From: Scleroderma bovista
Lineage: Eukaryota; Basidiomycota; Agaricomycetes; Boletales; Sclerodermataceae
Length of the DNA: 20,573 nt
Direction of reading: 5' to 3'
Assembly: GCA_037178675.1 (NCBI GenBank)
Contig: JAYMGJ010000700.1
Span: forward strand, 1 to 20,573
The notes beneath the pieces were generated by a model, which saw only the letters and a list, made by a program, of their open reading frames with translations, was not told where the DNA came from and searched no databases. Each line of letters opens with the position of its first letter. Position 1 is the first letter of the stretch. A program made the translations under genes and the position numbers. This document shows, piece by piece, positions 9,244 through 19,230 of this stretch.

Positions 9244-12200
9244 CCAGCTCTTACTAGCTAGGCAAGCAGAACAGCTCACGGAAACATCGCTAACTACACT
9301 ATCAAGAACAAATCTATCATATTCCTATGGATGCCTTGGCCGCTTATGGATAATATGCATGATGGAGGTGAAGGAGGACCTCCCAGGTTCGATATCAGAG
9401 GGGGACCATTAGACAGCGCGGGAGCGCCAATAGGTCCCTATATGGACAAATGATTCCTCAGCACGATATCTTCCTTTAAAACGCCCGAACTGCTGAATGA
9501 CAAAAACTGGGCAGCATGGAAAGGTCAGATCTCACCGATGCTGAAACTAAACCAAGTGTGGAAACACTGTGAAGGTCCAGAAGTTGCGCCAGATTTAGAC
9601 GACGACCAGCAACCCATTTGGGACACAGCTGAGGATGTCACGCATGTACTTATCTCCAACAATCTCTCAGCGCCGCAATTTGTGCATATATCACAAGCAG
9701 CGACTGTGAAGCAGATGTGGGAGAACCTTAAATCAGTTCATGAACACCGAGGTCAGCAGAGCATCACTGCATTGAGACGCACCTTGTACCAAGCACAGGC
9801 CAAGGATGGAGATGACATTGTCACCCACCTGACCAAGATGCGATCTATACAGGCCCAACTCCATCAGATGGGATCACGGGTACCAGATGGGGACTTCACT
9901 AATATATTGGTGTCGTCCTTACCGGTGTCGTGGGATCCGTTCACGACATCTTATCTCGGGTCCCAGACTGGAGACAAAGTCTTGACGTCTCAGCAATTCA
10001 TTGCGATCATTCGCGATGAATATAACAGAAGGAAAGCTGCTGATGGGGACGATACCGTCACCAAGACTGCATTGGCAGCCCAATCCTCGAAGCGAGCCAC
10101 AAAGAAATGAAAGGCTATAGATAAGGAAAAGCCAAAGAAAGCCTGCCATATTTGTGGGCGAGACAACCACTTGGCTAAGGAATGTTTCTTCAAAGGGAAA
10201 CCCAAGTGTACCACCTGTGGTCGTTTCAACCACGAAGCCTCTGAGTGTAGGAGTGCTAAAGCAGAGGGAAAGAGCATGACAGATGCCGTGACCACCCAGA
10301 ATGGAAAACACTGCAAGGTGGAATGTGTTCAACAGGCACGCAACGTCCAAGAGGACGAGGACATGGAGGATGGCATGTACGTCACACATAATAAAACATT
10401 ATCTGACTATGCTGATATTAACGTCGACTCATGGTTGGCAGATTCAGCAATGTCTTCGCACTTATTGAACCAGCGTGAGACATTTATAGAGTTCACACCA
10501 CTCAACAAATCCATTAGAGGAGTGGGGGACATGGATGTTCCTGTTAAAGGCAGGGGGACAGTCAAATTAACCAGTCGGACTAACAGACAGACATTTACGA
10601 TTGTGCTACGTGATGTATTATATGTGCCCCAGGCACCAAACAACCTCCTCTCCATTTCACGTTTAGACGAAAGTGGAGGACACGCCACCATGGGCGAAGG
10701 ACACATACAGCTATATGATAAAAATAAGTTGTTGATTGCTGTTGGAAACAAGGTTGAAAGAATGTACCTGTTACATGTCACAGCGAAGAAAAATACCGAG
10801 CGCACGGCCATCTCGACTGAGACAGTGAACACCTGGCAAATCTGGCACTGCCGATTTGGGCATGTGGGTGTAAGTGGACTGCAATGCATGCTCAATAAAA
10901 ACTTGGTCACAGGAATGATGGTGGATGAGAATGACTCACCAAAAATAGAATGTACTGCGTGCATACAAGCAAAGCAGACACACAATCCATTCCCACAACA
11001 GAGTGAAAACTGCGCAGAGAAACCTGGCGATCTCACACATATGGACCTTTTGGAATGCCGCACAACCAGCATACATGGCCTGAAATACTTCATATTCTTT
11101 GTCAACGATTGTAGCCGATGTGTCATGATTGAATTCCTGAAAACAAAGGATCAGGCTGCCAAGAAATTTAAAAACTATGTTGCCTACCTTGAGCAGCAGT
11201 ATAACCTTTTTCCCAAATGTTTCCGCACTGACAATGGCGGCGAATATATTACCGGAGACCTGCAGCGGTGGTGTGCGTCAAAAGGCATCAAACTCAAATA
11301 TACTGAGCCTTACTCACCGGTGCAGAATGGTGTTGCCGAGCGCATGAATCGCACCCTGGCAGAGTTAGCTTGAGCAATGATTTTTTCCACGAAGACACCT
11401 ACCTTTCTTTGGCCCGAAGCCATCGCGCACGCCACTTACCTGCGCAATCAAATGCATACCCGGGCACTCAAATCAAAAACGCCACTTGAAGTGTGGTGTG
11501 ACTGCAAACTGGATGTCTCTCACTTGCAAGAGTTTGGAAGCCCTGTCTGGATCCTGATGGAAGGTCAGCTTTCAAAATTCCAACCCAGAAGTAAAGAACA
11601 TACCTTCATGGGGTTCGTCGATGGCCCGAAAGCCATCAAATACTACGACGCGTCTACACGACAGGTGCGTGTCTCTCACAACTTTTGGTTCCCTTCTACT
11701 CCCCAAACACAACCAAACAACACTGCCACTCCAGCGCAAAGTACCTCTGCGCAGAGTGAAGGGGAGACAACGGCAGTGCCCAATGGGACAGTTAGTGACA
11801 TGAACACTCACCCGTGTGAGAGCAGCACTGAGAAACATAAAAGGAAGTGAACCGCTGATGAAACGTTAGAAGACGACGTCAGAAAGAGTCAGAGACAGAG
11901 GCGTACCCATGATTATTGCATACTGGATGATCCATGGGCAGACGAGCCTGAGACAAGTGAGAGGGAGGCAAGTATGACCTCTGCTGAGAGAGTCTATGTC
12001 ACATCCAGCGAACATAGTGTCACACCCAACAATCCAAGAACCTTGAGCGAAGCACGCCGGTCTTCAGATTGGCCCAACTGGGAAAAAGCCGTGCAGGCCA
12101 AACTTGATCAACTAAATAAGATGGGTACTTGGGAGTTAGTCGATCCCCCCGAGGGACACACTCCAATAACAAATAAATGGGTACTCACTAAGAAGTATGA

Positions 12201-13371
12201 CAAGGATGGGAACCTGCAGAAATATAAGGTGAGGTTAGTTGCCCGAGGCTACTCACAGCAGCCAGGGATGGACTATACCAATACTTTCTCCCCAGTCGTC
12301 CACCTTGAAACAATCTGAACGCTGTTGGCCTTGGCTGTCACTGAGGACTGGGAAATTCAGCAAATGGATGTCAAGGGCGCTTACCTAAATGGTATGATCA
12401 AGGAACAAATATATATGAAACAGCCCGAGGGTTACGATGACGGAACTGGCCGTGTATGTCACTTGATAAAATCCCTGTATGGCCTAAAATAGGCTGGGCG
12501 TGAGTGGAACAATGAGCTAAACAAACAATTAGAGTCCCTGGTGTGGAAACCTACCATGGTAGACCCTTGTGCATATGCCAGAAGAACGACAGATGGAATA
12601 GAAGTTGTTGCTGTATGGGTTGATGACCTGCTACTTTTCGCAAGCAATAACAAATTGATGAGTACAATGAAATTCGAGCTTAAAGCGATCTTCGAAATTA
12701 CTGACCTTGGAGAACCCACCAAGATTGTTGGGATCAAGATTGAAAGGGATCGCGCAAGACAAACAATCACAATCTCACAAAAACATTATATTGAAGCCAT
12801 CTTACAAAAGGAAGGACTCACCGATTCTCACCCAGTAGCCGTGCCTATGGACCCAAACGTCCAACTTCAACCCTCTGAAGGGGAGGCACAGGACAAGAGC
12901 AATAACTACGCATCACTAATTGGATCACTGATGTACCTGGCCGTAGCAACAAGACCGGACATTGCCTATGCCGTTTTCAGACTAGGGTCATACATGGCGA
13001 ACCCCGCGATGTCACATTGGGCAGCTGCCAAACGAGTGCTGTGGTATCTGTCAGGAACCCAAAGCTATGGGATAACTTATCAAGCTGAAGAGGTAAAACC
13101 TGGCGAGAACCAGTTCCTTGGCTACTCCGATGCAAGCTATGCCAATAACGACAATGCTACATCCATCTCTGGGTACGTCTTCACCATGGGCGGAGGCGCG
13201 ATCACATGGGGATCGAGGAAACAGACATGTATATCCTTATCTTCAACAGAATCTGAGTACATTGCACTAGCAGATGCAGCGCGAGAAGTCACGTGGTTGC
13301 GGAACCTATTAGATGGGTTAGGCTACAAGCAATGTGGACCAACTAAACTCTACAGAGATAATAATGGCGCA

Positions 13372-13376
13372 TTAGC
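13372..13376. repeat. Target-site duplication of copia-B, left copy
   Basis: TTAGC directly before the TGTTGG of the left LTR; the same five bases follow the right LTR at 18316-18320. Five bp is the usual size for copia integrase. Confidence 0.9.
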
Positions 13377-13594
13377 TGTTGGACTGTACAAATGCGGTAT
13401 GTTACATAATCACAGTACTAGAACTTTTGCGTCGTCCTCCTGTCCATCTCAGTGACTTACTCTGATCACTGAGGTGAGTATATGCTACAGTACATGTTTC
13501 TCATTCTCTTGCTGATGTACTATAGTGACCTATAGACTTATAGGTACATAATACAGTGACTTACTCTGATCACTGAGTGACCTATAGACTTATA
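13377..13594 (+). repeat. Copia-B 5' LTR
   Basis: It starts TGTTGGACTG and ends GACTTATA, so the termini are TG...TA rather than TG...CA. It differs from the 3' LTR at 13414, 13428, 13447, 13495 and 13554, all transitions, with no indels. It contains an internal duplication: GTGACTTACTCTGATCACTG and TGACCTATAGACTTATA each occur twice. A TATA-like AGTATATGC lies near 13478-13486. Confidence 0.95.
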
Positions 13595-13608
13595 GGTTAT
13601 GAGCCCTG
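13595..13608 (+). promoter_or_regulatory. Copia-B primer-binding site (half tRNA-iMet type)
   Basis: GGTTATGAGCCCTG directly follows the LTR and is identical to the copia-A site. It matches the anticodon arm of initiator tRNA-Met, which implies priming by a cleaved tRNA half as in Drosophila copia and yeast Ty5. Confidence 0.88.
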
Positions 13609-13662
13609 ACCGCACTCATTAAGGGTCACTTTAAAATAGACTAACACGTTATCTCCAAAACG

Positions 13663-16600
13663 ATGACTAGCTTTTCGAAGGAGGATCTTCTCCCCAAGAT
13701 CCCTGCCTTGAAAGTGGATGGAAGCAACTGGCTTACGTTCAAGAATCACGTCAAGTGGGCTGCAGAGGCAAAGGGCCTGATTGAGTACCTAGAGGGTACC
13801 AAACCAAGACCTACCAATCCTAGCGAAGACCAGGAGCCTCCGTGGGTGCCCTCCGAAGCGGAAGCTTTAGCTGTCGCCAAGTACCCGGAGAAATACGCTA
13901 CATGGCAAAAGGAAAATGGCTACGTGAAACAGCTTATCAGGAGTGCTCTCCCCGAAACTCTTTTTATTAAAATCAGGAATGAAACATGTGCCAGCGCCAT
14001 CTGGGATGCGTTGGCGAATGAATTCGAGAATCGTTCCCATGTCGTTGCAATTGAGTTGCGACGGAAGCTCCAGGACTTAAGGTGTGCCGAGAAGGGCGAT
14101 GTACGCCCTCACTTTGATAAGATGAGTACCACCCGTGAGGAACTGGCCTCGCTCGGCCATTCTATAGATCCTAATGACTTTGCTGCTATGTTAATCAGCT
14201 CAGTTCCTGCATCCTACGACTCCACCATTTCTGCCATGACCACTTCCGTGAAGATCACTCGCCTTGACCTCACCCCTGATGTAATAATGACGACTCTTAT
14301 AGATGACTATGACCGGAGACAGGTGAAGTCCAGCAAGAAGTCTATGAGCTTGGGGGAGGACGCCGCTTACTCCGCAAACTCGTCATCCAAGAAATTCTCT
14401 GGCAATTGTCACAACTGTCAGAAGAAGGGTCACAAGGCTGAAGATTGCTGGGAGGAAGGTGGTGGAAAAGCTGGCCAACATCCCAAACAAAAGTGGAAAG
14501 GTCACAGGAAAGGTGAGACAACCCAAAGAACTACCACACAACGAACTCTGAGGGAAAGGCAAGTCGAAGGACAAAGCTGGTACCATGTGTCCTGTGCAGA
14601 CGCCGAGGGCAGGAGAGCCCAACAAGGGATACAGTGTGTGGTTCTAGGCGACCTACATGCACTAGATAAGACTGGTCTAGACAGTGAAGTCGACTGGCTA
14701 TGAGAGGTTGACGAGTCAGACATTCTGGCTATATGCACTGAAGCTGACAATGATGAGGACCCCACATCTTCATACAGCAGTGCTCTCCTCGCTGGTGAGG
14801 ATCTTCGGACTGGCCAACAGATGGTCTTGTTCGACTCGGGCATGTCTCGTCATATGTCATCCTACCACAACCAGTTCACAAACTTTAAGTCCATCGTGCC
14901 TAAGGCAATCACTGCCACTGACAAACACACCTTCGAAGCCATCAGGAAGGGCAATCTTACCATTCTTATCCCCAACAGCTCTTCCACCACTCGCGTGCTT
15001 CTTCGTGACGTCCTGTATGTGCCCAAGATGGGCATTACACTCGTGTCCATTGGCAAGTTAGATGTTGCTGGCTATGCCACTCTTTTCCGCGACAAACGAT
15101 GCCAGGTATTTAATGGACAAAAGAAGAAGCTGGGGGAGATCCCGCTTGTAAATGGACTGTACTCCCTTAAGTCATCTGCCGCAAGGAGGCTGTTCGCAGG
15201 AGTAGCAAAACAAGGTGAACCACTCACCATGGAGGAGGTGCACGTCCGGTTGGGTCACATTGCTCCTGATTCCATCTGCCAGATGATCCGGGATGGGTCA
15301 ATCACCGGTGTTATGCTCGACGAAGCCCACACAATGATGGGCACTTGCGATTCATGCGAGTATGCCAAACTGACGCGCAAGCCTATTGGGAAGATCCGAG
15401 ACCCACTGCGTCAGAGTGCGCTTGGTGACGAGATCCACACTGACCTGTGGGGTCCATCTCCCATGCAGACCGGTGGACACAGTCGTTATTATGCCTCCTT
15501 CACCGATGACTACACTCGCTACACCAAACTCTACCTCCAGAAGGCGAAATCTGACACGTTTGACTTGTATCAAGCGTTTGAGAACTGGTTGGCAACCCAG
15601 TTTAACGCCAAGGTCACACGGCTCCGTTCCGATCGCAGTGGAGAGTATCTGAGTGCTGAGTTCACGAAGCACTTGAAACTGAAGGGTACCGAGCGCCGAG
15701 TAACCATACACGACACCCCCGAACACAACGGTGTTGCGGAACAGCTTAATCAGACATTAGTCGAGAGGGTACGGGCAATGATACATGCAAGCAGCATGCC
15801 AAAGAGCCTGTGGGGAGAAGCGGTCATGCATGCCACTTGGGTGAAGAATCATACCTCGACACGGCGCCTGGGCAAGAAAATGCCTTATGAAATGCTGTAC
15901 CAGAGAAAGCCCAACCTGGAAAATGTACTGGTATGGGGTTGCCGCGTAAAGGTACACGACACGTCGGGCACAAAGCTCAACATGCGCGCACGCGATGGCC
16001 ATTGGGTCAGTTTTGACCCAGAGAGCGATGGTCATCGCATTTATTTCCCAGATCGTGGCATCATTGGCGTGGAGCGTAGTGTTTCCTTTCAGCAACGCGA
16101 GCAAGACATTCCTGTCATGCCTCTGACGGCAAGCGTGCAGGGGGAGCAGAAACCCGTCAGTGTCGAGAGCTCACACATCGAGAGCATCGAGAGCCCACCA
16201 CGCACAGACGATCAGCACGCATCGCCCTCAGAGACAACAGACAACGCACCTACGTCCTCCAACGCCAACACAGACCATCTTGGCCCCAACTTCGAGACTC
16301 CTGACCCTCAACCACTTCCACGCCGCTCCACACGTCAATGCTTCGAGTCGGAATACTTCAAACGACTGCGTGAGGGCGAAGGAATGGTTGATGGTAAGCG
16401 ATCCAAGGAAACTCCTACAGCAGCGCTGTCAGAGGTGTTCCATGGAGGCAGAAGCGAGGGGGAGTCACCAGACGACGACGATGTTGTCTATGCTATGGTC
16501 GCGAGGGTCAGCGAGGCGGAAGGTCTTGATCCATCGATGATTGACGAGGCACGCGCTAGACCCGACTGGCCAAAGTGGGACGAGGCGATCTTGAGGGAAC

Positions 16601-18090
16601 TCACTAGTCTCGAGGCTGCACGTACATGGGATGTCGTCGAATGTCCCAAGGGCATAAACACAATCGGGTGTAAATGGGTGTTCAAGATAAAGAGGAATGC
16701 TGCCGGGGAAATCGATAAGTATAAGGCACGCCTCGTAGCAAAGGGTTACTCACAGGTTCAGGGTGTCGACTACGACGAGACGTACGCACCTGTCGCCTGA
16801 CTCTCATGCCTACGCACCCTCCTCGCTATCGCCGCCCGAAATGACTGGGACGTGGACGTCTTCGATTTCCAGAGCGCGTTCCTGAATGGGAAGTTAGACA
16901 AAGGCGAAGATCTGTATATGGAACTCCCACCAGGTTACAAAGTCGACAAAAGGCTCAAGCATGCTGTCGTGAAGCTCCGAGTCGCCCTCTACAGTTCAAA
17001 GCAAGGAGCTCTGAAGTGGTACCTTGAGCTTTGCAGCTCACTGCGCGAACTCGGACTTAGTCGCGCGCATTCCGACTGGGGGGTATTCTACGCACATATC
17101 GGACGCGACATTCTCATCCTCGCAAGTCACATCGACGACTGTACACTCACTGGCAGCTCACGCGAGCTCATGAGTCTGTTCAAGGGTGAGATCCAGGCTA
17201 GGTACAAGATCACTGACTTAGGACCTATCAGCTGGGTACTCGGCATGAAGGTCATTCGAGATCGCGTCGCCCGAACTGTCTCACTATCCCAAGAGCCTTA
17301 CATCGACGCCATCATCACTAAGTATAATTTCTCTGACCTTAAACCGGTCTCGATTCCTATGGATCCCAATGTCCAGCTGTCGTGCACCCGCCCTATGTCA
17401 ATCCCCGATACCGCTCGAATGAAAAGCATTCCATACAGAACTGCTGTAGGGTCGCTCATGTACTTAGCCGTCGCCACTCGACCCGACATCGCGTTCGCCG
17501 TCTCAACCGTCGCTCAATTCTCTCAGGATCCCGGACCCAAGCACTGGGAAGCCGTGAAGCACATCTACAGGTATCTGTTGGGTATGAGGAAGCTGGCACT
17601 TACCTTCGGAGCAGGTAAGCAGGGTCTCGAGGGGTTCACTGACGCAGACGGAGCGAGCCAGGAGCATCGTCACGCGATCTCTGGCTATGCTTATATCCTA
17701 GATGGAGGAGCTGTCAGCTGGGCGTCAAAGAAACAGGAACTAGTCACTCTCTCGACCACGGAAGCCGAATACGTCGCTGCCACACACGCTGCCAAGGAGG
17801 GCATTTGGCTCCACCAACTCGTCGAAGAGGTTTTCCGCCCGCTCGTGCATCTGACGCCTTTGCATTCGGACAGTCAGTCAGCCATCGCGCTGACTAAGGA
17901 CGGTAGTTATCACGCTCGCACCAAGCATATAGATATCCGGTATCATTTCATTCGTTTCGTTGTTGACAATGGTTCTCTTAGATTACTTTATTGCCCCACT
18001 GAGGACATGGTTGCAGATACCCTTACCAAAGCTTTACCTAGTGTCAAGGCGAAGCATTTCGCCGCCTCCCTCGGACTACGCAGCATTTGA
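13663..18090 (+). pseudogene. Copia-B gag-pol polyprotein, two TGA codons
   Basis: ATG at 13663 (MTSFSKEDLLPKIPALKVDG), 54 bp after the primer site, opens a frame that ends with TGA at 18088-18090, about 1,475 codons. It is broken only by TGA at 14701 and 16798. Gag has the UBN2-type fold and one CCHC knuckle (CHNCQKKGHKAEDC, 14407-14448). The protease motif is DSGMSRHM (14833). Integrase has a HHCC region (HVRLGH, CDSCEYAK), then D at 15442 (IHTDLWG), D at 15631 (RSDRSGEY) and E at 15739 (NGVAEQLNQT, where ERLNRT is usual). Reverse transcriptase starts KWVFKIKRNAAGE and carries HIDD at 17128-17139 in place of YVDD, keeping both aspartates. RNase H has TDADGAS, STTEAEY and ARTKHIDIRYHFIR. The TGA at 16798 falls in the conserved VA-R-LSCLRTLLA, so CGA was very likely the ancestor. 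The protein length and order are normal for a copia element. It might have moved recently, but this copy is inactive unless the TGAs are read through. Confidence 0.92.
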
Positions 18091-18097
18091 GGGGGAG
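18089..18097 (+). promoter_or_regulatory. Copia-B polypurine tract
   Basis: GAGGGGGAG sits directly before the 3' LTR, where plus-strand DNA synthesis is primed. It overlaps the last two bases of the polyprotein stop codon, so there is no 3' non-coding space. Confidence 0.85.
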
Positions 18098-18315
18098 TGT
18101 TGGACTGTACAAATGCGGTATGTTACATAATCACGGTACTAGAACTTTCGCGTCGTCCTCCTGTCCACCTCAGTGACTTACTCTGATCACTGAGGTGAGT
18201 ATATGCTACAGTACACGTTTCTCATTCTCTTGCTGATGTACTATAGTGACCTATAGACTTATAGGTACATAATATAGTGACTTACTCTGATCACTGAGTG
18301 ACCTATAGACTTATA
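18098..18315 (+). repeat. Copia-B 3' LTR
   Basis: The same 218 bp as the 5' LTR with five transitions (18135, 18149, 18168, 18216, 18275). It is followed by TTAGC and the rest of the copia-A RNase H sequence. Confidence 0.95.
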
Positions 18316-18320
18316 TTAGC
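18316..18320. repeat. Target-site duplication of copia-B, right copy
   Basis: TTAGC immediately after the 3' LTR, matching 13372-13376. The following bases continue the copia-A frame as IAKNPQYHNISK. Confidence 0.9.
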
Positions 18321-18383
18321 TATTGCCAAAAACCCGCAGTATCACAACATCAGCAAGGTGACAATTGGTCTTAACTCTCTTAC

Positions 18384-19120
18384 AGTGTCTGGATTGTCTG
18401 GAATCAGACAGTTAAGATGGATAAGTCAGATAAGTCAGTCAAGCCATTCCAGACCATCAGACCAGGGTGTCTGAAACCAGATGGCCAGACCACCAGACCA
18501 GTCAGACCAGCCAGACCAGCCAGACCAGCCAGCAAGTCAGCCAGTCAGACAGTCCACTCCAGACCAGTCAGACCACCCAGACAGTAAGTCAGTCAGAGAG
18601 TTAAGACAATCCAGACCAGTCAGACCTGTCAGACCACTCAGGCAGTAAGTCAGTCAGACAGTTAAGACCATCCAGACCTGTCAGACCTGTCAGACCACCC
18701 AGATCATAAGTCAGTCAGCCAGTGAAGACCATTCAGACATGTCAGACCAGCCAGACCAGCCAGCCAGTCAGACAGTCAGCCAGTGAAGACCATCCAGACC
18801 ATCCAGACCACCCAGACTGTAAGTCAGTCAGACAGTCAAGACAATCCAGACAATCCAGACCACCCAGCCTAATCAGATCACCCAGACTGTCAGACCTGTC
18901 AGACAGTAAGTTGGTCAGACATTTAAGACAATCCAGACCAACAAGACCAGTCAGGCCACCCAGACAAGTCACATCAGTAAGACTGGCCAGAGTGGCCAGA
19001 CAATTCAGAGACTCAGACCAGTTAGACCAATTAGACTAGTAAGACTAGCCAGACCAATAACACTAATTGGACCAGTAAGACCAGTCAGATAAGTCAGACT
19101 GGCCAGGCCATTAGCTCTAT
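18384..19120. repeat. CAGACC-type minisatellite with higher-order units
   Basis: About 740 bp built from a 9- to 10-bp core (CAGACCAGC/T, CAGACCATC, CAGACCACC), with the reverse orientation (GTCTGG) only at its very start. A longer pattern carries GTAAGTCAGTCAGA about every 61 bp (18584, 18645, 18706), later drifting to larger spacing (18819, 18906). Open frames through it encode only Asp/Gln/Ser/Arg repeats and are not credible genes. It begins just after copia-A is cut. Confidence 0.9.
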
Positions 19121-19230
19121 CCATCTGTATTCTTTTATCACTTAATTTGTTTAATATTCATGTTAATAAATTTATATTAATTCTGAAAAAATACAATAAA
19201 TATATATTATATACGAATGGAGGGGGGGCA
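19121..19230. other. AT-rich spacer between two satellite blocks
   Basis: A stretch of roughly 100 bp rich in TTAATA and ATATAT words, with no gene. It separates the CAGACC block from the GC-rich block and ends in a run of seven G. Confidence 0.5.

Larger units (their letters stand above)
13377..18315 (+). mobile_element. Copia-B: complete Ty1/copia element nested in copia-A
   Basis: It has two 218-bp LTRs (13377-13594 and 18098-18315), a primer site, one long gag-pol frame, a polypurine tract and a TTAGC target duplication on both sides. Total length is 4,939 bp. It lies inside the RNase H coding region of copia-A. Removing it with one TTAGC restores the copia-A frame, so the insertion is simple. 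LTR identity is 213 of 218, so it is fairly young. Two TGA codons interrupt its polyprotein. Confidence 0.95.
9124..18357 (+). mobile_element. Copia-A: Ty1/copia element, 3'-truncated, split by copia-B
   Basis: The 5' LTR, primer site and about 4.0 kb of polyprotein are present up to 13376. Copia-B then interrupts it, and it resumes at 18316-18357, where the RNase H frame continues (ALA then IAKNPQYHNISK). The rest of RNase H, the polypurine tract and the 3' LTR are missing. Similarity stops at 18357-18358 and the CAGACC minisatellite begins some 25 bp later. Without copia-B it spans about 4.3 kb. It lies against the 5' side of the Tc1-type transposase gene. Confidence 0.85.
9331..18357 (+). 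pseudogene. Copia-A gag-pol polyprotein, six nonsense codons, no frameshift
   Basis: One frame runs from ATG 9331 to the copia-B insertion at 13376 and resumes after it. It is interrupted by TGA at 9451, 10108, 11371, 11848 and 12316 and TAG at 12490. Gag (UBN2-type, AWKGQISPMLKLNQVWKHC) is followed by two CCHC knuckles (10144-10185 and 10207-10248). The protease motif reads DSAMSSHL (10441) where DSG is usual. Integrase has the zinc-binding HHCC segment and the D-D-E residues at 11044, 11230 (RTDNGGEY) and 11338 (NGVAERMNRT). Reverse transcriptase has the KWVLTKKYDKDG start and WVDD (about 12616-12627). RNase H has SDASYANN and SSTESEY. Family motifs predict Arg at 11371 (LAELA-R-AM) and 12316 (ETI-R-TLLA) and Gln at 12490 (YGLK-Q-AG). 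Each stop is therefore one C to T change from the expected codon. The element cannot make a full polyprotein now. No single indel disturbs the frame over about 4 kb. Confidence 0.9.

Noticed and set aside
10407..11126. Minus-strand open frame of 239 codons in copia-A
   Set aside because: Antisense to the protease and integrase region, with no independent support.
9331..18090. TGA as a recoded sense codon or programmed readthrough
   Set aside because: The same proteins use ordinary CGN and AGR codons for Arg, the sites fall at unrelated positions in several families, and CpG decay explains them more simply.
18722..19039. Open frame through the CAGACC array
   Set aside because: It encodes only short repeats of Asp, Gln, Ser, Arg and Pro that follow the DNA repeat period.
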